Below, one piece after another: positions 11,146-22,529 of a stretch of DNA of 64,000 bases. The translations under genes were made by a program, and so were the position numbers. The notes beneath the pieces were generated by a model. It had not been told where the DNA came from and searched no databases. It was given only the letters and a program-made list of their open reading frames with translations. Each line of letters begins with the position of its first letter. Position 1 is the stretch's first letter. The stretch spans positions 27,859,659 to 27,923,658 of the forward strand of contig CM060909.1 of assembly GCA_030737875.1 (NCBI GenBank), in the 5' to 3' direction. Source of the DNA: Allium sativum. Lineage: Eukaryota > Streptophyta > Magnoliopsida > Asparagales > Amaryllidaceae.

Positions 11146-12702
11146 TGTTTTTACCAAAAAATAGCTCAAACACCAATGGTACGTAGACCGTACTTCACCA
11201 ATATGGTTAGAAAATAAATGGAGCCGTAATCAACATGAGTTAAAGCAGAAATGCGAGAAAAATGAAATGGAGACAAGGTTTTTAGAGTGGTTCAACCCTA
11301 AGCTGGGCCTACGTCCACTATAAAGGCAGCTTGCATTATCATGACAACGATTACAAGGCATATAAACTCTCTTTGTACATTCATCTTCTCACTTTCACAA
11401 CTTACTCTCTTTCCCACATACAAATCTCACTTAGATACATGGAACTTAATGGGGAAATGATGAGATCCACAGAGGAGACGGATAAGTCAGTGGCGGAGAA
11501 GGAGAATGCCTTTGTTTGGGAGGAGAATGGAGGAGAATCTTCAATCTCTTCCCTACTTAGATGATCTTAATGGATGTCATGGCCAAATGGATGAACGATC
11601 TTCAGGTCGAGATGATGATGATGATGATGGTTGAGATGTTAAGGAATGGCGGAGGAGAGAATTCGACAGCACTTCATGGTGGCAAGGAGTCCCCTCTCTT
11701 TATGGTGGAAGCTATGACCTATTTATAGGTGATCTCCCCCGAAGAAATGAGTTGAAATTCATATATGCAGGCTACGGGTCGCTTGTTTCATTAATTACGA
11801 AAACGCCATCGTCCAGCTGTGGCCAATTATCGATAGTTGTATCCAGCTGTCCTGTATGAGTGACTTTGTGGGAGCGAGCGGTTGCATAGAGCGAGCGACT
11901 GCATAAGTCTGAGCACACTGAATGGCGGACAGGCAATGAGTGTATAGGTGGCTTGTCAAAGCTTCTTGGTTAGTATAAGAATGATCGACCAGAACATTAT
12001 GTTAAGCCTTTTATAATTGACCGGCATACAGTATCTGGTTGTAGATGGGCGACCGACCAAAGCTTGTAGAGCAGACATACATGCGATCACTCTGGAGTTG
12101 ACATCTGTCGGACTGGTAGGTATAATATGATTGTAGCATTAGTGACTGATTGAGAAGCGAACGACTGGGGTTGCAATCTATGAGCGGTCACAGGATGTGT
12201 GTGCGACCTCTAGTATTTATGCGTTTCTTGCTCAAAATACATGTACAAGCGACCAGGGTACTATGAACGACCGTAGAATGGAATGGGCAACGGAACCAAT
12301 TCTTCTCCTTGTCTTGTTTGACCGACCTTTTCAATATAAGAATTGAGTGACTTCCTTAATATGGGCGGCCTTTATAGGATGTATGAGCCTTACTGTTTTT
12401 GTGTCGTGCCATTCTTGAACTAGCTTCGTGTGCGCGACCTCTCTGTATGGTCGTGCTTGTTGTATGACAGATCCTGAATGGGTTGAGCGGATGACCCAAC
12501 TTGTTCTGATATTCGAGCGACTTTGTTTGATACAAATGACTGATCCTTGCTCCCGTGCTCAAGCCGTAACTTATGTTTGACCTTGTTGTGCACGAATGAC
12601 CTTGGTTGGAGCAAGAGTACATGAACCTTATGAGTGCTCGTCTTAAGGTTTCAATCACATACTTAATCCTTCAATGCACGTATGATTCTTAAGGGATAAA
12701 CA
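11146..12702 (-). repeat. Right LTR (5' LTR of the Tat-like element)
   Basis: It is homologous to 1538-3090 from end to end. The GGGAG duplication follows at 12703-12707 and matches 1533-1537. Confidence 0.93.
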
Positions 12703-12798
12703 GGGAGTATTCGAAGAATCAGATCAACATGTACTAAACAGGCAAACAAGTATGAATATTTTATAAACTAAGGTTGTCATCATCAAAAAGGGGGAGAT

Positions 12799-14156
12799 TG
12801 TTGGATAATATAGTTTTAATGACAACAACCTTATTTCAATTATTATTGATTATAAAATATACACTAACATCTCTATGTAGAATATATATACATGTATATG
12901 CAGGATTTATATATAGGAATTAATACAAGAGACTGTACAGTTTTGGAGTTTCAAGATTTAGAATTCATAAGGAGATTCAAGACTCATGAGTAATCAAGTT
13001 ATCAAGATCTTAGGAGTTCAAGACAAATATAATAATAAAGTCTAGTTTATATGTAAAACTCTGAATAACACTCCACGTTCAAATTCAAATTCTGTTTTTC
13101 AAATTCGGACTTTCAACTTCAAATTCTGTTTTTCAAAATCCAAATTCTAATTTTTAAATAGTTTCTCTATCTTACTTTTGATTTCAAACATAAGTTTTAA
13201 AGTTTATAATTATACATATATTTATAATTATATACTTTTATATTTTATATTGGTTTAAATCTTATAATTTTATAAATATGTTTATATAATTTATGTTTTC
13301 TTATGGTTTTATACTTTATAATACTCATTTATATCACTATGTTTTAATTCAAGAATTTCCAGAATTATATATATAGTTAAACATTTGAAAATATTCAAAA
13401 TTCAAAATTTTAAAGTATATATGTCGACACACAACTGTCATTTTTTCAAGTTTGAAAGAAAGTATCTTTTCACTATTTGTAACGTTTCAAAAGCGTTGCA
13501 ACCTTTCAAATCTTATAAATAGGGGTTGAATTCAATTTTTTTAACTATTCTTCTTCTCTGTCTTCACCCCTCTTCATCCCTCCATTAATATTTCTTATTT
13601 TATTGATGTTTACACTTCTACTTTGCAGATTTCTACTCTAATTACATAAAGCTTCTTCTTTTCTCACTCTCTATCCATTACTCTCTGAATTGAAGTGCTA
13701 TTGAAAAGTTATAGGGCTATTGTAATTATTTGGGAAGTGTTTGGGAAAGGGTATGTTCCTTGTAGCTCTGAAATCAAGGAAAGGTAGCGATGTTAATCTT
13801 GTAGCCAAAGAATCAAGGATGGTTTGAGCGGTGTTATCCTTGTTGCTGTGAAATCAAGGGGATTGTACTTGGATATTGATATAGTAATAAAACTCTGTGC
13901 AATCCAGCGTTGCGTGGGACTGGACGTAGGAGTAATTCGAACCAGTATAAATCCGTTGTGTTCTTTCCCTTTCTGTATTTTATTTTTGTTTACATCTGTG
14001 TTTGTGTTTGATTATGTATCTGTGATCATCTCTATGGAGTGTGATTCATATAAGCAGATCATATAAGTTTTAGATTTTCTTAAATTCCTTGAAAACACTA
14101 TTCACCTCCTCTAGTGTTAGTCTTGCCTTAAGATCCACATTCTGCGTTCCCTAACA
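12799..14156 (+). repeat. 3' LTR of the Sirevirus
   Basis: It starts TGTTGG directly after the PPT AAAAAGGGGGAGAT and ends CCTAACA, just where chromovirus gag sequence begins. The length is 1358 bp. The partner LTR is outside the window, so the right edge rests on the TG...CA ends and the switch in content. Confidence 0.8.
13514..13522 (+). promoter_or_regulatory. TATA box of the Sirevirus LTR
   Basis: TATAAATAG followed by GGG and a CT-rich leader matches the usual plant LTR promoter. It is placed mid-LTR in the sense direction of the element. Confidence 0.55.
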
Positions 14157-14384
14157 TGACCAACTGAATCTTTCTCTTATCGTCGAGCTCCAACAAATCG
14201 AACACATTTTCCGTCTCTTAAGCCACTTGCGCGCCCCCACGAAACTCTCAGTACCGCGAAACGACTTGCCTTCCATTGCACAAAAATCCATTCTAAGCTT
14301 AGAAAAGTTGAGTACAGGATAAGGTGGAGCTACTGCGCCTGCAACTGGAGGTGGGTCATTGCCTTTCACTTTGGCAAGTGTCAT
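14157..14384 (-). pseudogene. gag N-terminal fragment of chromovirus O
   Basis: The minus-strand frame starts MTLAKVKGNDPPPVAGAV and includes FCAMEGKSFRGTESFVGARK, the usual chromovirus gag start in which a 'FrG' word precedes a W-L-R/K motif. A frameshift follows near 14223. In another frame the next codons give a VFDLLELDDK-like helix, also typical of gag. The rest is cut off by the Sirevirus LTR at 14156. The primer-binding site is 230 bp upstream, so this is the true 5' end of gag. Confidence 0.7.
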
Positions 14385-14610
14385 AGCCTCTAGGTATCTA
14401 TGGAACCATGTCAGAATGGGAACGTCCTAGAGGAAATTAGGATCCCTAGACATGCTGAAAAAGAGAAGAAACAAGGATTCAAAAAGAGATCGAAGGAACA
14501 TTGTAAATGACTTGAGGGAATATGTTTTCAAAAATAGGCTTAACTTGAAAATTCTTTGCTTTGAAAACCCTTTTTTTCAATAACCTTTTCTTTGATTATG
14601 TAACCTTATG

Positions 14611-14622
14611 CCCTGATACCAA
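14611..14622 (-). other. Primer-binding site of chromovirus O
   Basis: The minus strand reads TGGTATCAGGGC, one base off the initiator-Met tRNA site TGGTATCAGAGC. It sits one base inside the LTR that starts (plus strand) TGTGACACCC at 14624. Confidence 0.75.
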
Positions 14623-16947
14623 ATGTGACACCCTACGTCCCTTAATGTCGCCTATACGAGGATGCATTAAGTTCTGTGAAGCGTAATATTAATATAGAGA
14701 CTAATTTCACAAAACAGAATGTAAAATGTAACGAAAAAACTTCTATTTTTATTAAAGCCAACATCACATCATTACATTTTCACATACCAAAAACCATAAT
14801 CATAACGATTTGTCTCATGAAAACATAAACCGTCAGAGTACAAAACCATAAAATCATATCCCTCCTCATAAGCCATAACAATGATAGAGTAAAAATCAAA
14901 ACAATACATCAAATCAGAAGAAATCCGAGTCCAATCTGAAAGAAAGAATCACGGTCACTGCTGCAATTTATCACACTACAACAAAAACACCATATTACAA
15001 CTTTAATTTTACAACTGTGGAAAAAACACAGTTGTAATAAATATTTTTTTACAATTGTCAATTCCCTAAAGTTGTAACAGACATATTTTTACAACTTTTC
15101 ATTTTGTTGGTTGTAATAGATGCATATTACAAACTTTATGTTTATAAAATCTATATTTAATAACTAATTATACTAATATTTAATAATAATTAATAGTTAA
15201 TAATAAACGTAGGAATCAATAATATTTATTAATTATTATTAAATAATTAATATTTAATAAGTAGTAATTTATTTTTAATAGTTAATGCTTTTAGTAATTA
15301 TTAATCGATTATAACTAAGTAGAAATAAGTAAAAGTTAAATAATAACTATTATTAATAAGTAATATTTGATTTGGTAGTAATTATTTTAGCAGTTTTAAT
15401 AAGTATAATTTTGGCAACTTGTTTGTTCAGTAGTTAACAACCGTTTGTTTGTGCTTTTGATAGATTTTATTTATTTATTTAAATATGTAATTAATAATAG
15501 CAACTGTTGAATATCTTTATTGTATGGAAACGTAAAAATATTTTTTCCTGTCCGCTCCGTTATAAAATTACGCTCCAATCCGAAAAAATTGTCGCTTCCC
15601 TAAGTCCAATTTTTGGCTCCAAACCGAAAAAATTGCATCTACTCGTTCCACTTCCCCAGATACTTTATTAAAAACAAAACATTATCATCTTCCCTTTTTC
15701 TCTTTTCTTACAAATTTCAGATCGAAAAAAAAAACATACTGCCGCATATTCTATTTCAAATCAAAACAAAAATCAATCATCTGAGTTAGCAATGCTCAAA
15801 AGTAAAACTTCCGTTGTCAAAAATTGAGCTGCCAGAGCCGTCATGGTTCGGTCTTGAGTTATCGCCTGAATTGCGTTGAGATCTGGATTTGTCTTCGCCG
15901 CCTATGGCACTGCCTGTAGATCTGGAAAGTGATAGTAGATTTGGGTGTTTTCCTCGTTAAATCAATAATTACTGTAAGTAAGCTTGATTTTTGTATTGTT
16001 CCTCTGGTCAATTTCTCACATCTGATTATTAGTATACTCTGAATATAGTAGGTATTCTTGAATCAAATTTGAGTATCTCATTGGAATCAGTGTGAGTGAG
16101 ATCCATTTTCATTCGAACTAAGCTAATATGTATTATACTTGGGATTTTTAGTGACGTTGTGGCGAAAATTGAATCTGAGAACTTTATATTTTGGTTGGAC
16201 TAAGATTTATTAAGTTAAGAATTGATCATGTGGTTGGTGGAAAATTCAAGCTTAGCAAAAAGATTGGCAGTAGATCACATGACGAGATCTATAGTGGTCG
16301 GTTACCTTCTTGGATGTTTTAATTTATGTTTTGGGATTTAATACGACTTATTCAATTCTTATTTGTGTAGGATTTAATTAGTTTATCCTGGAATGTATAT
16401 ATATAATGTATTTAAGTTTAATCTAGTTTTAACGGTTTTGTTTTATTCTTGGATAGTAATATGTTTGTTTTCTTTATGATGCCTGGTAGATTATTTACTA
16501 TTGATTCGATTCTTTTCAAACCACTTGGTGTTTTGCATCAGATGTCTAGAAACTTTTGCATATTGAATTGAAATCGAATAATTTTAACTAATAAATTTAT
16601 TTTGTTCTTATGAGTAGGTTATTACTGATTGTTGTTTGACACACTGAAAGGATTTAGCTATATAGGTAACCTTTGCACTGTTACGTGCACCTGTAAGTAA
16701 TGTAAATTTTCTGAACTTAGACATTTTCGATCAATAGTGAATGAAATATGTGAATTATTATTTTGCACACAAACCCGTTGATTTATGCATTCTAGGATAA
16801 ACTATAGCATTATATGTGCTCATATTAATTTGTTCATATTTTTCTATATTATAAAGAACATGTTGTATAAAATCATGTTCACCTGGTAGACATAATAAAA
16901 TAACAATCTGGAACTCAAATAAGTCTTCAAAAGTAGGGTGTTTGCTT

Positions 16948-17550
16948 GTTGTTGGATATCTGGAATTTGATAGAGCAAAGAAGGAAGTCAATAATGTAAT
17001 TGCAGAGGGATATCCGATCTCTCAGATGCACAATCAAGTCTAATCATCAATTCGAACTTGCATCGTCTGATCATCTTTTACCTCTTATCTCATATTTCTA
17101 CATTTTTATATTAGTGTACTACAGTTATTTGAGCTGATAATTAATGCGACCAATATCTCTGATGAACAGAAGGCAATAATTTGTAAGGGATTAGCTGAAA
17201 CTGACAAGGTCTTTTTTTAAGTTTATTTTTAAATTTATTTATTTTCAATACATGTTTAGCAAGAGACCTGATAGGTTATATACAGGAGCAGTTAATTTGC
17301 AAAACATGCATGAGTGTATAAGACATCTGATTTGTAAAATTTTGAAGTTCCTTTAGCAATTCCAGGTCCTAGGATTGTTTTTATTGATGCCATTTTGTGA
17401 TTCTTTTTTACAGCGAATAAACAGTGTATGATTGATGGGGCGGATGAGTATATGCAATTACTAGATGTCGTGAGTCATACAATGAAGGCCTTCTGCAATA
17501 TGCCACCGGAGCCCCAATTTGAGTATGTGGACAAAGCTTTTTTCATATGT
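16948..17550 (+). pseudogene. RFC4-like: Captured exons of a replication factor C small-subunit gene (RFC4-like)
   Basis: Three consecutive C-terminal exons keep their introns. Exon 1 (about 16948-17037) reads KKEVNNVIAEGYPISQMHNQ and is followed by GT. Exon 2 (17125-17208, 28 codons) lies between AG and GT and reads LFELIINATNISDEQKAIIC, then KGLAETDK. Exon 3 (from 17414) contains MIDGADEYMQLLDVVSHTMK. These match the conserved C-terminal helical collar domain of plant RFC4/RFC2-type clamp-loader subunits, which load PCNA on DNA. The retained introns show capture at DNA level, not reverse transcription. Breaks: frameshift and stops at the start of exon 1, an extra stretch with a shift before the ATG of exon 3, and no upstream AAA+ exons (Walker motifs) seen. 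It is not a working gene. Confidence 0.8.
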
Positions 17551-17623
17551 ACTTTTTGTGTTGTATCGATGTATATATTTTGGAATGGTTATGTTTTTGT
17601 AAGGTTTAGTTGGTGATGTAAAT

Positions 17624-18311
17624 TAGGGCTGCACAAAGTATGGGTTGGGCCGGATTAGATCAAGTACTTCATCCAACCCGCATAAGTATGGGTTTAAGGT
17701 AGTTCAACCCGTATCCGACCCTATATGAGGTTGGATATGGGTTGGGTTTAAGTATGGGTTGGGTCGGGTTTAGTAGGGTAGGGTTGCTTGAATATAAATA
17801 AATATAAGGGATTTTTTTTAAAAATAATATCAAAATATTAAGTATAATATATCAAATTTTAGCTAGTATGATGCATTTAAAATAACTGATTCATTATAAG
17901 ACATACTTTATTAAAATTTCATTGTAAAACACATCATATGATATTAATTTACTATATAGTAGAACAAGTGTTTCATTTAAGAAAACATTAAATGGTCTTT
18001 AAAATATACTTGTCAAAATTTACCTAGTTTTGATTGACATGAAATATGTTTTTTTGTATATTTAATATAGAATACATAAACATTATTCTAGAATTATACT
18101 ATTCTAATTTTAAGTAGGTTGATATTTAATTAATGTTTTAATATAGGGTTGGGTTGGGTTAAAATAAGGTTGGGTTGAACAAAATATCAAACCCGACCCG
18201 TATATAGTATGGGTTACAATTGTAACACATATCCGACCCGAACGAGGATGGGTTGGGTTTATGTGGGTTGGGTCGGGTTGGTGGATTGGATGTGGGTTTT
18301 GTGCAGCCCTA
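17624..18311. mobile_element. Non-autonomous hAT element inside the CACTA
   Basis: The perfect 14-bp terminal inverted repeats are TAGGGCTGCACAAA and its complement. The perfect 8-bp duplication ATGTAAAT is at 17616-17623 and 18312-18319. Both subterminal parts are packed with GGGTTGGG and GGGTCGGG words (17640-17790, 18145-18300) around an AT-rich centre. There is no transposase. TIR and TSD lengths fit the hAT superfamily. Confidence 0.93.
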
Positions 18312-19993
18312 ATGTAAATGACTACTTTAGATTGTTTTGTTTGGTATGTATGCATTGTGTTTTATTAGCATATTATGTAAGAAAATGATGAGAGATTGAA
18401 AAAATTAATATATTGTTCTGGTCCATGTTTTAAGTTTGTTTGATATATTCAGTTTTGTAGATAATATATTCTGGAATGAATTCTTTTATTAGTAATATGT
18501 ATATAATTTGTGGATATAACAATTGTATAATAAAATATATCACAATAGTTATAAATAGTTGTAAAAATTATAACAACAACGGTGCATAACAGTTGTAATA
18601 AAGTTTATTACAATGGTGGAAAATAGTAGTAAAATACACATGTCACAACGATGTCGTAACTGTGCAAAGAAGTTGTAAAAGGTTTTAGTCTATTACAACT
18701 TCTTCATACATGACGGTGGCGCCACCGTTGTAAAAAGTATTCTACAACGTTTTTCCACCATTGTATTAGAGTTAATTTGTTATAGTGTCACCCTGAGAAC
18801 CTGAGGGGGGAAAGGAAGAGAGAGAAGGAAAAAACAAAATAGGTCAGACATAAAGTCTAGTGAGTTCCAGTGATTTTAGCATAAGCATAAGATATGAAGT
18901 ACCAAGACAGATAAATATTACTGGATAAGAAATTACAGTAAAATATACAAGTACAAAGTCAACAAGATAACAAGGAAAGGTAAAGATCAAGCAAGCTTCT
19001 CATTCATATTCCAAGAACAATTTTCTGCACCAACTACCAGGATTAGGTTTTACCCTAATTACTACCCAGGGATCGACTCACATACGAGAATAACCTATGC
19101 CAGCCATGACAGTAGGAGATACCAGTCCCTAACCCATAAACTTATAAGATACATCCCTATTCGCTGGTGGTACAGTGTTTTAGTTTCCCCCATCGGACCC
19201 ATGCACGCTCATGACTCCACCAGAATGCTGCCGTACCAGCCTCCAAACTCTGAACCACTTACAATTCAGATTAGTGTAGTGTGCTTTGGCCTCTTTATGA
19301 TACCAACAGGGATACTGACTGATACAGGCTCCACACAGTACAATTGACACAAGTCACCCCCTAGGCTTGTGCACCCAAGTAACAAGATTTTAAGAGTCCC
19401 AAAACCGGATATAAACAACAAGACGTGGGACCTCTTGGATTATTAATTAACAGATTTAACTTAGTAGGTTTAAGTTCATTAATAAGCGTGGTTGTAAATG
19501 ACATTTCCTATAAATGTTATTTTGTGCACAACCCCTCCTCCAAAATAGACAAGCACATGCTCATATGTATATAAATTTATGGTAACCGGTTTTACTTGAA
19601 TTACATCTGATTCATATTTTCCATAACATGTTCTACTTAATATCAACCTATTCAGATTAACAAGTTTGCATATTCTTCCCTTTATATAATTACTCCAAAT
19701 TTAGAGTCAAAAGTTCTCAAGTCATAATATGCTCGATTCTCCTTTTTATCATCATTACAAGTCATTCCAACTTATCCCAATTACACGCGATTCAAATGAA
19801 ATGGCCTAGGCTCTCGATGGCCTAGGCTCAACATAAAATAAAAAGGAAAAGGAGAAAACAGATCCAAACTCGAACTGAATAAATAGGCATAGAAAAGACT
19901 GTAAATAAATAAAATAAATAAAAGGGGATAAGGAAGAAAGATGTATACATGAACATATAATAGCTGTACACTGAATAGATAATTGACAGTAAA

Positions 19994-22364
19994 TGTGACG
20001 GCCAGCCCCGCACCAGCCGACATTTCTATGAAATGCGTTGTGGCAATGCCCGACAAGCACGGGATGGTCGTCAAATGAAAGGGATTTTGAAAGTATGAAT
20101 CACCAAAGAACTTGTAGTATATCTTATAGCGCATGGAATAAAATGTAATAATAACATACTTAACATAAAACAGGCGAGACAGTGCATAAGCTGAAAACTA
20201 AACCATCATAGCAGCGGAATCCAAAATATAGCTTATGATCCCAACCATCCTTATTACAATTTCAAAATACTGTCTCTAAAGTAAAATAGAAAAGGTACAC
20301 TACTAATGCCCAAAGCAGTGAACAACAACACAGGGAGAATATATGTAAATAGTACGTGGAAGCCTCTTGATCGTCTCCGGAAAGCTACTCGTGCGCAACC
20401 ACTGACCTGTCTCTAGTCTGCTCGTTCTTGGAGCACCCAGAGTAATAAGAAGAGACATAAAACTCTGGGTCAGACAAAAGTCTGGTACGAGCGATAGCAA
20501 CAGAAATAAACAATAACAAATATAAATAATCATACCTGAACCTGGACCTGCAACCAAAGAGTTAGCACAACAAGATGTACAGTACTCTAAGGTAACACTA
20601 ACATATGGTGCGAAAATGGGAGTGTGCGTGTCATGGTGATAGCAAACATCAAACATAGCAATCATCCTCGAGTCTCTCACTCAGTGCGTAAAGCATATGA
20701 TATCCACCGCTTTGATCACCAGAACCATTTGAGGCCATGACGGAGCCCAACTCCATCCAAACCTTACTACAACCACTTTGCCCTTGGGGTCCTGATGGAG
20801 TTTCGACTCCATACAACTTTGACCCCACCGCATTGGTCCATAGTCAATGCCTTTCCCATCAATAGTGAATCAAAGTTATAGATACCGATAACCCCTTTGC
20901 ACACGTCCTGCAACAGAGTCCAATTCATGAAGTTAGCTCGTTGGTTCCCATATAGATTCTGAGTTCTAACTTCCTATTTGGACTACCTTTGCATCTCGGG
21001 TTTTTGGTCTCCTCCAGTTCGCATTTCAATTTCCATTCGATTCATGATACACAAGTGGCTCGCGGTTCATGGTCATCTCCAGCTCATGGTCCTGTTCTGG
21101 CTCGTGGTCCTCCTTTCCTGGATCATCTCGTGGTGAACGGTTCATGGAGCTTGGTCTGGTCCGGCTCGTGGAGGTGATTCGTGAGTCTTCAACCGACTTG
21201 AGGTCCACCGGTTCGTGAGTCCACTTTGGGTCGTGTTTCTCCTTCCGGCTCGTGAGTCTCGCATCTGGGTCGTGGTGGTCCATTCGTGAATGGCAGTTCG
21301 TGAGGGAGGTATGCCCCACGAGTGGGGTTGGGTCGTGATATGTACTTCACGAATAGGTCGGATCTGACCAATTTCTGCAACTTTTCCAGCAAGCTATTTA
21401 TGCCATACGATGGCGTTTTCGACCATTCTAACTATACTAAGTGATCACAAGACATACCATACAGTATAGCAACACGTTTAATCAATCATAAACACCAAAA
21501 CAACAATATGACAAGTTAGTATGGATCAAACATACCCAAAACCATGATTTTCCCTTTAATCCCCTCAATCATATTTTAACTATAGGATTAGCAAAATTTG
21601 TCCAAATTAACCCAAATTTCTAACAGAGGCATAAAATAATATTTTAGAATTTCTACATATTTTTCTCAGTCATAATTTTGCTAATTATCACTAATCACCC
21701 CTAATTAGTGTTAATATATGTTAATCACTCACCTTAGCCACAAATAAATCTTAGATCTGAAAATATCTCAGATTTGGGTCGAATTACAATGTATAGCAGC
21801 AGCTACAACTCTAATTTGGTGCTATTTTGACTTGATATGACATAGGTTTGCTTAATATGTGATTAGAAGGTGGTTTGGAGATGTTTTAGAAGATGGAGGC
21901 CATTGCTAGGGTTAGACAAAGGTTGATGGCGGCTCGAAAACTGAAATGAAATATTTTCCCTAACCCTCTTAGCCCTCCCATAACCCTAATCACGAAATGG
22001 GTTATGGGCCTAGCTACTAATCATCCAATTAAGCCCGGTTAAACTATTTTTCCATCTTCAAAGCTTATTTCCGCCATATCTCCCAAACGTTAAGTCCATT
22101 TGGCTAATGTGATCACTCCAAGGAAAGGTAAACCATCATTCAGATCCAATGGAAGTGGTTTCAGGTCAAAACTCATTACCAATCAAAAGTAATAGGCGAA
22201 ACAAGATTCGCCAGGGGAAAACGGTCATTTAAAATTTGGCAAAAATCATGAATGTGGGAAATGACCCCAATAGTCGTTTTCCGAAGCTGCATGACCATAT
22301 GACTTCGCATGAAAATAAAATAAATATTTATGATCCTCCGATATGTAGAATGTGGGTCGTTACA
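19994..22364 (-). repeat. Left LTR (3' LTR) of the Tekay-like element
   Basis: The plus-strand ends are TGTGACGGCC and GGGTCGTTACA. It is homologous to 29475-31861 throughout. A G+C-rich array of GGCTCGTGG and GGTTC(A/G)TGG words lies at about 21050-21330. Confidence 0.93.
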
Positions 22365-22377
22365 CTCTTCCCCCCTT
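22365..22377 (-). other. Polypurine tract of the Tekay-like element
   Basis: The minus strand reads TAAGGGGGGAAGAG (to 22378) directly before the LTR start TGTAACGACCC. It overlaps the decayed end of the pol frame, as is usual in this lineage. Confidence 0.8.
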
Positions 22378-22529
22378 ACGAAATTTCACCCTCGAAATTC
22401 CTTAATCAAAACATACGATGGTACCCCGCATGCCTATCAGCAATTTACAAATAACAAAACATACATAATAACACAACAAGCCTATCCTAGCACGCGGTTA
22501 CTAAGCAAGGGAATAACTATATCGCTATT

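Larger units (their letters stand above)
1538..12702 (-). mobile_element. Tat-like Ty3/gypsy retrotransposon, complete but lacking pol
   Basis: Seen: two LTRs (1538-3090 and 11146-12702), both starting TGTT and ending ACA, and an identical 5-bp duplication GGGAG at 1533-1537 and 12703-12707. A PPT (minus GAGGGGAAAA at 3091-3100) lies beside the left LTR and a primer-binding site at 11125-11143 beside the right LTR, so the element reads on the minus strand. Inside are a broken gag (9425-11057), a tandem-repeat zone (8341-8800) and a long ORF in the opposite, plus orientation (4704-7929). No protease, RT, RNase H or integrase motif is found in the 8 kb interior. A by-eye comparison of about 215 bp of the two LTRs shows roughly 15 differences, so the insertion is not recent. 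Confidence 0.92.
1..14156 (+). mobile_element. Sirevirus-like Ty1/copia element, 3' part, split by a nested element
   Basis: Seen: 1-1537 and 12708-14156 join perfectly once the 1538-12702 insertion and one copy of its GGGAG duplication are removed. The rebuilt order is a degenerate envelope-position ORF, an AT-rich spacer, several polypurine tracts (PPTs) of the form GGGGGAG, then a PPT at about 12786-12797 and a 3' LTR that starts TGTTGG and ends CCTAACA. Known: extra ORFs downstream of pol and multiple PPT copies before the 3' LTR are typical of plant Sireviruses. Inferred: gag-pol and the 5' LTR lie left of the window. The right end (14156) abuts a chromovirus gag fragment, so this element sits inside chromovirus O. 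The TSD cannot be checked because the left end is missing. Confidence 0.75.
14974..18787. mobile_element. CACTA transposon carrying host gene exons (non-autonomous)
   Basis: It begins CACTACAACAAAAAC and ends with the reverse complement of CACTATAACAAATTAAC. The 3-bp duplication TCA is at 14971-14973 and 18788-18790. Both ends have dense subterminal repeats built on TTACAAC and GTTGTAA (14995-15130 and 18540-18770), as CACTA transposases require. No transposase or TNP2-like ORF is present, so it must be moved in trans. Inside it are exons of a replication factor C gene (16948-17550) and a hAT insertion (17624-18311). The part from 15540 to 16200 reads like a gene's promoter and 5' UTR with an intron-rich AT background, but I cannot identify it. 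Confidence 0.92.

Noticed and set aside
17640..18300. Telomere-like or interstitial telomeric repeats (GGGTTGGG)
   Set aside because: The words are not TTTAGGG and are bounded by hAT terminal repeats and an 8-bp TSD.
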